The position numbers and the translations under genes were made by a program. Source: Silene latifolia (taxonomy: Eukaryota > Streptophyta > Magnoliopsida > Caryophyllales > Caryophyllaceae). From it: a stretch of 64,000 nucleotides of DNA. This document shows positions 46,105 through 57,364 of the stretch, in pieces. The stretch is taken from NCBI RefSeq assembly GCF_048544455.1, contig NC_133538.1, positions 435,796,311 through 435,860,310 of the forward strand. The letters are read 5' to 3'. Under the pieces are notes generated by a model. That model ran no database searches, was not told the DNA's origin, and saw only the letters and a list, made by a program, of their open reading frames with translations. How positions within the stretch are numbered: the first letter of the stretch is position 1; every line of letters starts with the position of its first letter.

Positions 46105-46541
46105 ATTCCTCCAAACTTCCAACCCGTCCCCACACCTAATACGCCTCTCACACCCCCTCCCATCACCTCGACACCAGCCACTACCCCAGCTCCTACATTC
46201 GCCACGACCCCTGTCACACCTCACTCAACCACTATCACGACCCCAGCCACAACCCACTCCACACCAGCCACTAACCCATCCACCTCCTCTCCTACTTCAA
46301 CTCCCTCAACCAGCTCCCTTGCCTCCACGATTCCATCACCACCACCCCCTCCTCCAATCCCACCTCGTCCCACCATTCGCCTAAGCAACAATATTGTCAA
46401 ACCCAATCCAAAGTATGCCAAAGCTGCCACTCTTCCCTCTCCTCACACGACACCAACCACTACCGAACAGGCCCTCATCGAACCCCGTTGGCGAGATGCC
46501 ATGATTGATGAACATCAAGCACTACTTCGTAACCAAACCTG
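46105..46541 (+). pseudogene. pol: Copia-2 Pro-rich linker and RT start, truncated
   Basis: Resumes after the Tekay target duplicate with a Pro/Thr/Ser linker, then RLSNNIVKPNPKYAKAA and EQALIEPRWRDAMIDEHQAL, collinear with copia-1 at about 15330-15470 (minus). It ends in NQTW where sequence changes abruptly to unrelated intron DNA (46542). Confidence 0.8.
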
Positions 46542-46689
46542 GTATATAAACTTGCCCTAGTTGGAACTCCGTCTTTTTAATTACTAGCCAGTGGCTTAAA
46601 ATTTTGTGTTACTTAAGGCTGATAAACGTAAAAGTATGACGACTAAATTAGAATAGAAAACTGTCTCAGACGTTTCTTCACAATGATAC

Positions 46690-46800
46690 CAATCTATGTA
46701 AGCTAACTTGGTTGGTAAAGTCACGGGCTGTGGTCCGTGTGTACCATGTGGTACAGTGGTAGTCACGACATGAGTTCATATATCATCAGTTTTGAAACTG
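46690..46800 (+). repeat. Possible tRNA-derived SINE relic
   Basis: AGCTAACTTGGTTGGTAAAG resembles a tRNA A box, and ACATGAGTTCATATATC about 75 bp on could be a decayed B box. GTCACGGGCTGTGGTCCGTG between them is SINE-like. No poly-A/T tail or target duplication was identified. Confidence 0.3.
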
Positions 46801-47902
46801 TGGTACATGTAGTTACCTTGCGTCTGTGAATGTTGATATCAGCCAGGGATAAATAAGTTGGAAACAGGTTACCTATTGGCTTGTATTTATGATCAGAGAA
46901 ACAGACACATGTTTTAATTGCTGGGGATGACTGAGATGTTATACTGAGTATATTAATCAGGAAAAAAAGAGAGTTGTTAGGATTTATTTCAAGGTTCTTT
47001 TAGTGTAAATAAAATTGAGGAAAAGTACGAGTGTGAGTGTGTGACCGTGTGGATCCAGCTTCCTTGATTTAGGTGCCATTTGTTTCATGGTGATTCAGGA
47101 AATATGTTGCATTGATGAAATTTGCAAAAACAAATTGGTTATACCCAAGTAGGCTGTTGACTGCTGGTTGAATTTTGCCTGTGATTGTCACCACAAGCTA
47201 TGACTTGTGGTGTCATGGCTCTACTCTTGCAGATCACATGTTTAAGACCAGCATGCATCCAAGGTTAAAATTGTTGGTATTTTTTCAGCAATATATAAAA
47301 TGGGGTTGAAGTTATTGAGGGCCATGATAGGCGGTACTCATGACTTGGGGTTTAACCCAATGAACATCAAACTGCCTTTGTGGCTCCCTTACACCAAAAA
47401 TGAATATACTCCGTAGATATTAGCCCTTGGCTTCATACCTTAATGATGTTATCTTAAGTTCAGAAAAAAACAATATGTTTTCAAACTTCCTGACATGGTT
47501 AAATCGCACTTCTGATTTCTTAAAGGTGTGACGGTCATTTCTTTTGGAGTACTTTCCTATGTTCCCCAAGAGGAGGCCGAGTACCAAATACACTGTTCAC
47601 CTCTGCCTCTGGATTTTTTTCCCTCCCATGGGTCACTGTCTTTTACTACTTCTTAGTGTCCGTTTTGTTTATCTTGTGGCGGGCAAGATAGCTCAGTCTG
47701 GCTCCCTGGGGTCTACAGAGAGTATACTACAACTTAACTCTACATCAAGATGTCGATGTCTTGGCTGACAATCATGGTGACTGTGATCATGATTATGAGT
47801 TTATGACCGTGGTATTGTCTTGTGTTTTCACAGTGCTTCCACGTCTTCCAATCAAATGTACTCGATGCTTGTTTGTTGACTCATTACTCCTGTTTTCCAT
47901 GC
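46801..47902 (+). other. Distal intron sequence
   Basis: No ORF or repeat ends recognised. Composition is more balanced than the TE-rich part. A T/C-rich tract at 47880-47899 (CTCATTACTCCTGTTTTCC) precedes exon 2 and looks like a splice-acceptor pyrimidine tract. Confidence 0.5.
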
Positions 47903-47904
47903 TG

Positions 47905-48227
47905 CCTACTTCTTCATGAGAACAAGAAAGAAAGATGGAGGCATTGAAGAAGGACATACTAACGCCTCTCCTGGTTCTGATATGGCAACTTCAGTTACAC
48001 CTCCAACTTCAATTTCCGTCACCGAGGACATGCCTGTGGGCCCTGTGGCGCAGCCTGCCAGGGTGTTAGAGCCTATTCCTGAGCAGCAACAACGAGAACT
48101 GTTCAAATGGATGTTGGAAGAGAGGAGGAAGATCAAAACAAATGACCCAGTAGAAAAGAAGCGGATTGATGAAGAAAAGGCTATTCTCAAGCAATTCATC
48201 CGAGCCAAGTCCATCCCGAGTTTTTAG
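47905..48227 (+). CDS. Host gene exon 2: C-terminal half of the membrane protein
   Basis: The split codon (G from 19806 plus CC) encodes Ala, giving IG-AYFFMRTRKKDGG. This completes the membrane helix (about residues 54-71) and places the basic RTRKK after it. Then comes an acidic, Pro/Thr-rich linker (about 80-115) and a charged helical tail: PIPEQQQRELFKWMLEERRK, then VEKKRIDEEKAILKQFIRAK, ending SIPSF with stop TAG 48225-48227. Exon lengths of 199 and 323 nt sum to 174 codons exactly. The base pair before the exon is TG, not AG; an AG one helix-turn later (47919-47920) is the alternative. Function unknown; probably an organelle or endomembrane protein. Confidence 0.8.
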
Positions 48228-48706
48228 GATTCTGGAAGAACTACGTCTTATCTATTTCCGGATATTGATTTACCTCTCTCGTCTCTTAAGACACATGTAC
48301 ATTATGTTTGCAAGTGTTCCAACGTAAAATCTTTGTTCTTACTCATGAATATATCTAGCTTACCTAGTTAGTTGCATATATGAGTAGAGCTCTCTCGCCA
48401 GTATTTGTAACCTACTGGAAATAGTGAAGCCGGCTAGCTCTTCACACGTACCTAGTGTTTGTACGCACATTCCAATTATATGAAGGATAAGGCCATTTGC
48501 AGTTTTGATGAAAGCACCACCGTTGTGTGTTTCGCTTGTTTTTTTGTAGTCATATGTTTTCTTTATATTTAAAGAAATGCTGTTAGTATGTGTTCTATCG
48601 TCTTCCGATAATGACAATTTGACTTATCCATTATATACTTATGGAGTATCAAATACTGTGTTGTAATTTTTCTGTAGATGGAAGGAGCGCATTATTTACA
48701 GCTAAC
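48228..48706 (+). other. 3' UTR and downstream flank of the host gene
   Basis: Non-coding. The 3' end is not precisely visible, but AATAAA-like sequence is absent in the first 100 bases and AT-rich stretches at 48300-48360 could serve. The Tat-2 insertion begins 485 bp after the stop codon. Confidence 0.4.
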
Positions 48707-48711
48707 AAGAT

Positions 48712-49274
48712 TATTTTGGTAAATTTCTATCAATTTAGGGTTAAAGCGGTCTTAGCGTTAGGTCCGTATTATGATTTGATTGATTGTTGTATGTTAATTT
48801 GGATGTGCGACGTAAATAAAGAACACAAGCAATTTTGGTGACGCGGAAAACCCAATTTAGGAAACAACCGCGGGGGGAAACGGAATAGCGGGGGGAGACG
48901 GAATCCCACCAAGATTTTCACTATAATTCGGGAGGAAATACAGTTCGTGCATTATGCTATGAATTCTAGGGTGTAGTTCTCGTATTTCTGATGATCTTTC
49001 TTCTTTGCGTTGAGGCTCTTTATATAGGGGAGCTTGGCTAGCTAGGGTTTCTTGCTTTCCCTCCAAGTTATTCATAATTTGATACAGAATAGGACTTTCC
49101 TTCCCTGGATATGGTAAGTGATAGAACTCTCATATGCTTCTTCTATGCGGATCAAAGCCCACGTTCTGCGCTGCACGCTGATGCTGTCACCCTGGCTCCC
49201 TGATGCCCTGCGTCCCACACTGCTTCCAGACTTGCTGCCCCAGATTAGCCCATATCCAGATTTTGGGCCTAACA
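48712..49274 (-). repeat. 3' LTR of Tat-2
   Basis: 563 bp. Its outer TG has become TA. It has a tandem duplication of about 20 bp around CGGGGGGAAACGGAAT that the other LTR lacks. On the minus strand it follows the purine tract AATTGGGGGCAAAC (49288-49275). Confidence 0.9.
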
Positions 49275-49389
49275 GTTTGCCCCCAATTTTCCGCAAAAGC
49301 GCAACCCTAATTATTTGAGCGGGAAATTGCAGTGTATCGTTGAGTGTCTTCTCGCACTCCATTTCAATTCACATTTTTCAAAACTCCAA

Positions 49390-51460
49390 CTACCCTCTCC
49401 TATTTAATCTCACCCGTCCCCTTCTTTCTCTTTCATCATCATTTGTTTTCCTCAAAATCTTCAAATTTCCGTCTCCCCAAACTCTTCTTCTTCAACGTCC
49501 TTTCACTGTCAGCGCCGCCTCCTCCCGTCTTTTCAGGTACTCCTGCTTCTCTCTCTTTACTTGTCATGGCGTATCACGTCATCTTCATCCGCCACCATTG
49601 ACCTTATAGAGGACGACGACTTCCCTTCGCAGAGAGTCCTCAGAACATCACATTCCGGTGATTCTCACCTAAGCCAAGAGGACATCCCTAGGATCAAAGC
49701 TTTGCTTGGCCTGGGTGACGATGTGGTGATCCTCATCCCGAAACCCGGTCAGAAAGCAGACGTCTTTCGTGCGGGGTGGATGTGCTTGTACACTTACCCT
49801 TTCGTCCTTGGTCTTAAATTTCCCTTTCCCCCGATGATCCAAGAGTTCATCCGCCTGAACTTTCTCCCCATGGCCCAAATTGCCCCTTATGCATGGAGGA
49901 TCCTCTTGTTTACTGTTGCTTTGAACAACAGTATGGGCGCCGAGATTGGATTATCAGATCTGGCCCATAGGTTTGAGTGTCGGTCGTTGGGGAATGGCCA
50001 ATACACCTTCAGGGTCGTGGAGAAGACTGAAAACTTCCTCCAATCGGCGGCTAAAGGGAAGGACGATGGGAGGTACGAGGATTTCTTCTATGTCAAGCTT
50101 GAATCTCTTCCCATCCACGCTGATTACTTGTTCGAGCACTGGGTTTTTGCCAAGAGTAAGTGTATTTGCATGTCTATTTTTTATTGCCCCTGTCGCTCAC
50201 TGTTCTTACTCTTTAATTTGATGCAAAACTCAAGAACCCTGAGAAATATGAAGACGAAGCAATCTCTGTTGCCAAGCTTTTCTCCATCCCTGAAGACCGT
50301 AGACTGTTTCCCCTCCTGCTCTCTGGTTTAGACGATTCTGCCACTGAAGAAACCATGTCTTCTAGTAAACATTCTCTTTTAATCTTTAGAAGCTTCCTTA
50401 CCTATTGGCTCTCTATTCTGATCTCTTGCGTCCTGGTGCCTCCGTAGGAAGTGCTAGACCCTCTGCTTCTGAGATCCTGATGCGTCAAGCCAGGAAAAGA
50501 ACTGCTGACTCCTTTACCTCTCCTGCTTCCTCAAGAAAGAGATCCACCTCAAGGCCTGCTCCAGAACCTATCGAAGTGACTCCAATATCACGTGCCCTTG
50601 GGTCCCCTGTCCATGCTGATGAGCTGCTGCTGCGCCTCCCTGCTAACTTTGGGGATGCTGATCATGCCAACTACTGGCCTGCACTGGAGAGGCTCCTGAC
50701 TCCGGCTTGCTCCCGGGCATTTGATTCGACTGCCCCCCAGGAGATGACTGACCTGGCTGCTGAACATCGCTTCCTTGTGAGTCTTCCTTTACCGGCCCCT
50801 TATTTTCTCTGCCTCTGTGCTTCCTTGACTGATGGTTTTCTTCATTGCAAGCTCTCTAATCATCCCTCTATCTCCACAAGATGCTGCAGAGGGCCAAGAC
50901 TGAGTGTCTGGCTTCCGTGGGGAAGAACAAGGAGCTTACGACTACATGCCAAACCGAGGGAGCGACTCCATGCGGCCAAAAAGGAGAAGGAGGCAGTCAA
51001 AGACCAGCTGGAAAGGACGCAGGAGGCTAACTGCGTTCTGACTTCTGGGCTGACAAAGGCAGAGGCCCGTTCTGAAGAGATGGATGAGCTAGCAAAAAAC
51101 GTGGGAGCCTACACTGCTTTTGAGGGGCGGATTGACTGCATCCGTGTTTACACTGAGGGGAGGCACACATCCTGGAACCTGGAGGAGGAGCTGGCCAAGT
51201 TTGACCGTGCATTTCCCAATGGTATGGATCTGAGCGCCCTGTTTCCTCCTGGGCCGAGGTGCTAACCCGAGCTGATTTCACCGCCATGGATATCTCTCGG
51301 GCTATCTCTCGGGACTGTAGAGGAGATCTGGCGGAGCAGGTGAGTGAAGGTCTTCGCCGCAACTCCCGGGCTGTTCGTACTGCAACAGAGAAGCAGATGG
51401 AGCACGGGGAGCAGAGCACTGGTCAGGATGCAGTTGTCGAGAGGATTGACCTCTCTTAAA
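49390..51460 (+). pseudogene. Antisense spliced gene in Tat-2: Transposase_28-like protein
   Basis: Plus strand, opposite to pol. ATG 49561 starts a clean 190-codon run. GWMCLYTYPFVLGLKFPFPP, then EFIRLNFLPMAQIAPYAWRI fits the plant domain called putative gypsy-type transposon (Transposase_28). The run ends at a donor-like AGA|GTAAGTG (50156). Later open segments at 50405-50780 (RKRTADSFTSPASSRKRSTS) and 50940-51265 (EKEAVKDQLERTQEAN coiled coil, then KFDRAFPNGMDLSALFPP) are likely further exons, but the junctions do not join cleanly, so the gene is probably degraded. Its role is unknown. Confidence 0.6.
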
Positions 51461-52421
51461 TTTGAAGTTGTCTGGGGACTTGGCCCTGTGTGGTGCAAGT
51501 TTTTAAAAAACTCTTTTTCGTTTTTTTTTATTTTGGCTCGTTTTGTGCCTGCTGGTATCCAGGCTTTAAACTCTGATGGTGCCTGCTACAGGTAGCAGGT
51601 GCCTTAACTTAAAGTAGTTCTGGGCCCAGGTTTTAGGCCCTCCTTTTGTTATACTTGCGTTTTTTGCCATTGATTTCTGGAGTTGTGATTCCACATAGGT
51701 ATATCCAGGAAGCTGACCTGGTTCCAGGTGCACAGCTCTTGTTCCTGGTGACAGGTTTTTGATAACATATTTTACCCATGACGTAAAATATCTTATCACT
51801 AGGATTAGCTGACTGGATCATACCTTCATTGAATGTCTCCGACTAATAAGGAATGTTGCGTTCCTTGTGGTTCCAGACGTTTGAAATTCCGTGCGTGCAC
51901 CTCTTGCTCTACGTCATAGCTATGGAATTACTGAGATTAACGTTAAGGTATGGGTGGTCTTAGTATGCCGTACCCTGCGCGCTACCTTGGCGTATGCTCC
52001 CCATGTGGCTTGACATAAGATAAACGTCTTCGCAGCCTCACATGGCAGGGGCTGGACCCTCAAAGTGTTCCTTATCTGACAAGTAACCAACATTAGTACC
52101 AAAGCCTTTCTTCGTAGAAGCATGATAAATTTCAAAGTAGTGCAAATTACCTGGTGCTATCTCATGGTGTTCCAGGGCAACACCTGGATCCAGGAAGCCA
52201 CAGCCTGGACTATTTAAAAACGACTCTAATTGATTTGAAAAAAAAAGAAAAACTAGGGAAAACAAAAGAAAAAAGTTTTCTGAAACACACCAATACCTAA
52301 AGCATATACTAACCCCCCCACTTTTTTTTTTCTTTTTGCTTCACGGACTTTTGAAAGGTCCTTTGTACACTAAAGTTTTGGCACGTTGTCAGACAAAGTA
52401 CCGTTTCAAGTGACGAATGTT
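51461..52421. other. Tail-to-tail spacer of Tat-2
   Basis: Non-coding stretch between the convergent antisense gene and pol. It contains CCTGG/CCAGG-rich phrases (51540-51760) and a run of A/T tracts at 52230-52340. No further feature seen. Confidence 0.5.
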
Positions 52422-54788
52422 CTAGGGTTTATCCAGGATTTGACCGTGCATGGTCATCAACCTGTATGCCCCATTCTTGACAATGCTTTCGACCTGATAT
52501 GGCCCTTCCCATTTGTAGGCAAACTTGCCTGCTTTGTGGTTCTTGGTATTTTCAAATACCCTTCTGAGTGCGAGGTCCTCTACTTCAAGGGTCCTGATCT
52601 TGACATTTTTGTTATATGTCCTTGCTAAAGATTGCTTGTACGACGCCATACGTATGTAGGCGCTTTCTCGCAGCTCATCAACTGTATCCAGGCTCCTAGC
52701 CATTTCGACCTTGTTCTGCTCTACCGTCTGACAACCGTATCTGTGCGTGGGCACCAGAACTTCTGAGGGTATCACTGCCTTTGCTCCGTATACGAGGCTA
52801 AATGGAGTTTGGCCTGTTGCCATTTTCGGTGTTGTTCTGTCTGACCAGAGTACTAATGGTAGTTCATCTGCCCATTTTCCCCCCAACTCTTCCAGCCGTT
52901 TTCTGAGGTTCTCTACAATGATTTTGTTACTGGACTCGGCTTGGCCGTTGGTTTGTGAATATCTGGGGGCTGATTTTCTCAGTGTTATGTTCCAGCGTGA
53001 ACAGAAGCCCTCGGTGCTATCCGATATGAACTGGGATCCATTGTCGCATATGATCTCAGATGGTATCCCAAATCTGCTTATGATGTTGCGCTTGATAAAA
53101 GAGATCACCTGCCGTTCTTTTACCTCTGTCATTGCCTCTGCCTCAATCCACTTTGAGAAGTAATCAGTCATAACTAGCATATACACTCTGTTTCCTGGAG
53201 CCCTGGGCAGCCTACCTACTATGTCCATGCCCCACATCATGAATGGCCACGGAGAGATAATCGGATGCATTGGTTCTGCTGGCTGGTGGATTGCTGGAGC
53301 CGCCTTTTGACATGATTCACAGCGTTTAGCATGATTAACTGCATCCATGCGCATAGTGGGCCAGAAATACCCCTGTCTCAAGATTTTGTTAGACAGGTTC
53401 CGTCCTCCAGCATGGTTCCCGCATTCTCCGCCGTGTACATCTTGTATCACTGTCTCTGCTTCCTCTTTGTTCAAGCACCTGAGGCATGGTCCTGCCAACG
53501 ATTTTCTAAAGAGGACGTTATCAATCAAGATATACCTGGAGGCTTTTATTCTGAAACTTTGTGCTTTCTTTCTATCCTCAGGGAGTGTCCCATCCCTTAG
53601 CCAATTTATGTACGTCACTCTCCAATCTGGATCCTGCTGTCCTATTGTGGAAACCAGAGTCCTGGCTCCCTGCATATACTGCATGTGTACAACCTCTTTC
53701 ACCGGATTCTGATCTGGATCCTTCTGGATGGCTGGGGTCAATACATGGGTGATATGTATATTTGATAGTTCTGTGGGCTGGAAGGTGGCACCTAACGTTG
53801 CCAGGGCGTCTGCTTCCACGTTCTGATCTCGCGGCACCTGAGTTATCTTGAACGTTCTAAACTTTGACTTTTGCTCTGTGGCTATCTTCAAGTAGGCTAT
53901 CATCTTTGAATCACGTGCCATATATTCGTTGTTTACATGATTTACCACAAGTAAGGAGTCACGATACACCCTCAGGTTCCTTACCTTAAGCCCCGACGCC
54001 ATCTGCATCCCAAGTATAAGGGCTTCATACTCGGCTTCATTGTTGGTTGCCTTGAACTCACACCTAATAGCTTGTACTATCATATCACCTTTAGGTGATC
54101 GAAGGACCAAACCTACACCGGCTCCCTTTGCATTTGAGGCTCCGTCAATGTATAGGGTCCATATCTCGCTATCCTGACTCCCCATTATTGTCAGCATTCC
54201 TTCTTCTGCCTCCCCACGGGTAGCAGGGCAGAAGTCAGAGACGAAGTCTGCTAGGGCCTGGGATTTTATCGCTGTTCTGGGTTCGAATTGTAAGTCATAC
54301 CCACTAAGATGTACTAACCATTTAGTCATTCTGCCCGAAAGTTCAGGCTTCCTCATAATAGTCTTTAGCGGGTAGTTGGTTATTACGTGGATGGTGTGAG
54401 GTTCAAAGTACGACCGCAGTTTATAGGAAGCAGTAACCAAAGCCAATGCTAGTTTTTCAAAGGAAGTGTACCTGGTCTCTGCAGGAAGCAGAGACTTGCT
54501 AATGTAATACACATGATGCTGCACTCCTTCTTGTTCCTTGACCAAGAGCGCACTTACAGCTGCTTCCGTGACTGACAGGTATAGGAATAGAGGCTCCCCT
54601 TGCTCCGGCTTCGCGAGTAAGGGTGGCGTGCTTAGATAGCTTTTGAGTTCCGTGAATGCCTTTTCATGCTCTTCGGTCCATTCGAATTTCTGACTTTTCC
54701 TCAATATATCATAGAACAGCTTGCACCTATCTAAAGCCCTTGATATGAACCTGTTTAGGGACGCCACCTTCCCTGCCAGCCTTTGCAC
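52422..54788 (-). CDS. pol: Tat-2 pol: RT thumb, two RNase H domains and integrase
   Basis: 788-codon uninterrupted ORF, the longest in the window. RNase H region: FEWTEEHEKAFTELKSYLST, then YISKSLLPAETRYTSFEKLA. Second RNase H: LYIDGASNAKGAGVGLVLRS and TNNEAEYEALILGM. Integrase zinc fold HGGECGNHAGG and CESCQKAAPA. Core residues are D in WGMDIVGRL, D in ICDNGSQF and E in NGQAESSNK. The C-terminal part is AGKFAYKWEGPYQVESIV. The dual RNase H arrangement places it in the Tat lineage. Confidence 0.9.
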   Translation of the reverse strand: MQRLAGKVASLNRFISRALDRCKLFYDILRKSQKFEWTEEHEKAFTELKSYLSTPPLLAKPEQGEPLFLYLSVTEAAVSALLVKEQEGVQHHVYYISKSLLPAETRYTSFEKLALALVTASYKLRSYFEPHTIHVITNYPLKTIMRKPELSGRMTKWLVHLSGYDLQFEPRTAIKSQALADFVSDFCPATRGEAEEGMLTIMGSQDSEIWTLYIDGASNAKGAGVGLVLRSPKGDMIVQAIRCEFKATNNEAEYEALILGMQMASGLKVRNLRVYRDSLLVVNHVNNEYMARDSKMIAYLKIATEQKSKFRTFKITQVPRDQNVEADALATLGATFQPTELSNIHITHVLTPAIQKDPDQNPVKEVVHMQYMQGARTLVSTIGQQDPDWRVTYINWLRDGTLPEDRKKAQSFRIKASRYILIDNVLFRKSLAGPCLRCLNKEEAETVIQDVHGGECGNHAGGRNLSNKILRQGYFWPTMRMDAVNHAKRCESCQKAAPAIHQPAEPMHPIISPWPFMMWGMDIVGRLPRAPGNRVYMLVMTDYFSKWIEAEAMTEVKERQVISFIKRNIISRFGIPSEIICDNGSQFISDSTEGFCSRWNITLRKSAPRYSQTNGQAESSNKIIVENLRKRLEELGGKWADELPLVLWSDRTTPKMATGQTPFSLVYGAKAVIPSEVLVPTHRYGCQTVEQNKVEMARSLDTVDELRESAYIRMASYKQSLARTYNKNVKIRTLEVEDLALRRVFENTKNHKAGKFAYKWEGPYQVESIVKNGAYRLMTMHGQILDKP

Positions 54789-54860
54789 ATCTTTTGGCTT
54801 CTGCGGTGATTCTAGCTGGAGTATTGCTTTTATCTGCTCCTTGCTTGCTTCAATTCCTCT

Positions 54861-55571
54861 CTAGGTCACCATATATCCTAAGAATTTTCCCGAGGATACT
54901 CCAAACGAGCACTTGGACGGATTAAGCTTCATTTTAAACTCCCTTAATATCTGGAAGGTGTCCGTTAAGTGTTCCATATGCATTCCTACATTTTTTGACT
55001 TCACTACCATGTCGTCTATGTATACTTCCATGGTCTTTCCTATTTGCTGCTTGAACATTTTATTTACCAATCGCTGGTAAGTGGACCCGGCGTTCTTTAG
55101 GCCAAAGGGCATGACATTGTAACAATATATGCCTCTTTCTGACATGAATGCTGTTTTCTCTTGATCTTGTGGATGCATCTTGATCTGATTGTAGCCGCTC
55201 CAGGCATCAAGGAAAGTAAGTACCTCGTGTCCTGCAGTGGCATCCACCATTGCATTGATATGTGGTAGTGGAAAGGGGTCCTTGGGACAAGCTTTGTTTA
55301 AATCGGTGAAGTCTATGCATACCCTCCACTTGCCGTTCTTTTTGGGCACAACTACCACATTAGAAAGCCATTCGGGGTAGCTAACTTCTCTAATTTTACC
55401 TGCTGCCAAGAGACTGTCTACTTCCTTGTTAATGACTTCGTTTCGTTCTGCCGCGAATTTCCTTCTCTTCTGCTGTACTGGGGTGCAGCCTGGGTTCACA
55501 CTTAGGTTATGTGAAATAACGGATGGGTCTATACCTACCATATCGTCATGGGACCAGGCGAAACAGTCCAT
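54861..55571 (-). pseudogene. pol: Tat-2 pol: reverse transcriptase fingers and palm
   Basis: Reads FAWSHDDMVGIDPSVISHNL, VVVVPKKNGKWRVCIDFTDL, FLDAWSGYNQIKMHPQDQEK, MPFGLKNAGSTYQRLVNKMF and the catalytic YIDDMVVKSKN. A stop at 54861 lies about 70 bp before the next pol frame, so RT is split from the thumb/RNase H by a frame change. Confidence 0.85.
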
Positions 55572-55733
55572 GTTGGTTTTCAGAAATTGAGTCAGCTGAC
55601 TGCGTAACTCTTCACTGCAAGTTGCTCCAATTAATATTGTCCTATCCGGGTGCTCCTCGTCCAGGTGGACCTGGTCTAGTTCCTCTGAGGGAGGCTCCTT
55701 GTATTCTTTCGAGGTGCCCCGGTCCTATAATTG

Positions 55734-56585
55734 CTATGAGGGGAGCCTGGTTGTAGCTTTGAGGGCTTGAGCGTAGCAGTTCCTGGATTCCTCTCGATCC
55801 CCTTTTACTGTGACCGTACCCCATGGTGTTGGGAACTTGAGACACTGATGATATATTGAGGGCACCGCCTTCATCTGATGCAGCCATGGTCTTCCTAGTA
55901 TCACATTGTAAGTGGTCGGACCCTCAATGACTAAGTACCTTACCAGTTTATTAACTCCTTTGATGTACGTTGGGATGGTTATCTCACCCACCGAATGCGC
56001 AGTCTCACCACTAAATCCCACCAGGGGTACAGATTTCTTTATCAGGTTCTCTTTATCAAAACCCATGGTTTTGAGTGTTTAAAGCATGATGAGGTTTACA
56101 GAACTCCCTGTATCCACTAATGCTTTTCGTACGGTGCAATTGCCAATGGATAACGTTATAGTTAGGGCATCGTCGTGTTGCTCTGCGCCGCTTTCTATGT
56201 CAGTTTCGTCGAAAGTTACCGGGGGTAAATTGCTCTGGTTTACTCTGCATGAAGTTTCTGGATGATCTCCTTTACTTCCGGTGGCTTTCTTCTTAGCGGC
56301 GGAATATGTTAAACCTGATAGCTCGGACCCGCCTGTTATCACGTTAATAATTTTCGTGCATATGGGTGGAGCAGAAGGAAGCACCTGATTTGCTGCTTCT
56401 CTCCTGTCCTGCTTGCCCCCACGTGATAACAGGTTGTCCAAGTTTCCCCTACGTACCTGCAACTTTACTTCTTTCGCAACCTGTAGCAGTCTTCTGTCCT
56501 GTGACCTATGTCCTGATGCCATTCGCATCTCTTGCTGCTGTCTCTGTCGTCGTTGGGTCGATCCTGAGTGGGAGGCTTTGGCCAC
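55734..56585 (-). pseudogene. pol: Tat-2 protease region
   Basis: Two frames. The upstream one (56585-56079) ends with the protease active site ALVDTGSSVNLIML. The downstream one (56066-55734) carries RYLVIEGPTTYNVILGRPWL, the conserved C-terminal lobe. The stop between them (56079) splits a domain that should be continuous. Confidence 0.75.
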
Positions 56586-57196
56586 CTAACCTGATCACCT
56601 AGGCCTCTTAGCGCTTTCAGCAATCCTTTCATTCCCATGTTGAATCCGTACTCAGATAGCTTAGGAGGATGCTGGGAGTCGTCAACTTGCTGGGTTTTTT
56701 CTGCTATTCTGCTGATATTTGCTCTGTTGTATGGCTTAGCTCGCTCGTCTTTCTTTTCTGTTGGGATTTTCCTGCCAGGTTTGTCGAAGTTTGTTATTCC
56801 CTTTCTAGCTTGTATATCTTCTTCCAATATTAATGCTGTTGTAGCTCTCTGCTGGACTTCTTCGAATATCTCACAAGGGTAAATCGTTAATTCTTTGTAG
56901 AGGTTTGACTCCTTATCCAAGCCCTGCCTGAAGGCGTTGATGGCCGTGGACATATCGCAGCCTCGAATTGAAACTTTCTCTGCATTGAACCTGGTAACGT
57001 AATCCTTGATTGATTCACTTATTTCCTGAACGATCCTATACAGATCACTTGGCTGCTTTGGTGTTCTCCGGCTGCTGGAGACCTGCTGATTGAACGCGTT
57101 GACTAAATCGGCGAATGAAGATATGGTCCCATTAGGCAAGCCGACGAACCATTGTAGTGCTGCTCCGGTTAGGGTCGAACCAAATCCTTTACACAT
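56465..57196 (-). pseudogene. gag: Tat-2 gag core
   Basis: Retrotrans_gag domain: GSTLTGAALQWFVGLPNGTI, SFADLVNAFNQQVSSSR, ESIKDYVTRFNAEKV, INAFRQGLDKESNLYKEL. A zinc-knuckle-like CEWHQDIGHRTEDCYRL (C-x2-H-x4-H-x4-C) is near the end. A stop separates it from the N-terminal piece at 57365-58012. Confidence 0.85.
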
Positions 57197-57364
57197 ACAT
57201 GCCTCCTTTGAGGCTCATGTGGAAGTGGTAACCATCATTTTCTGCTTGAATTGGCTAATGTGATCGCAGGGGTCTGTGGTTCCATCGAAGAGGGTCATTT
57301 TTGGGACATTAAATCCTTTTGGTAAGGCCACTGTAGATATATCGTCAGTAAACGGCGAGTCAGC

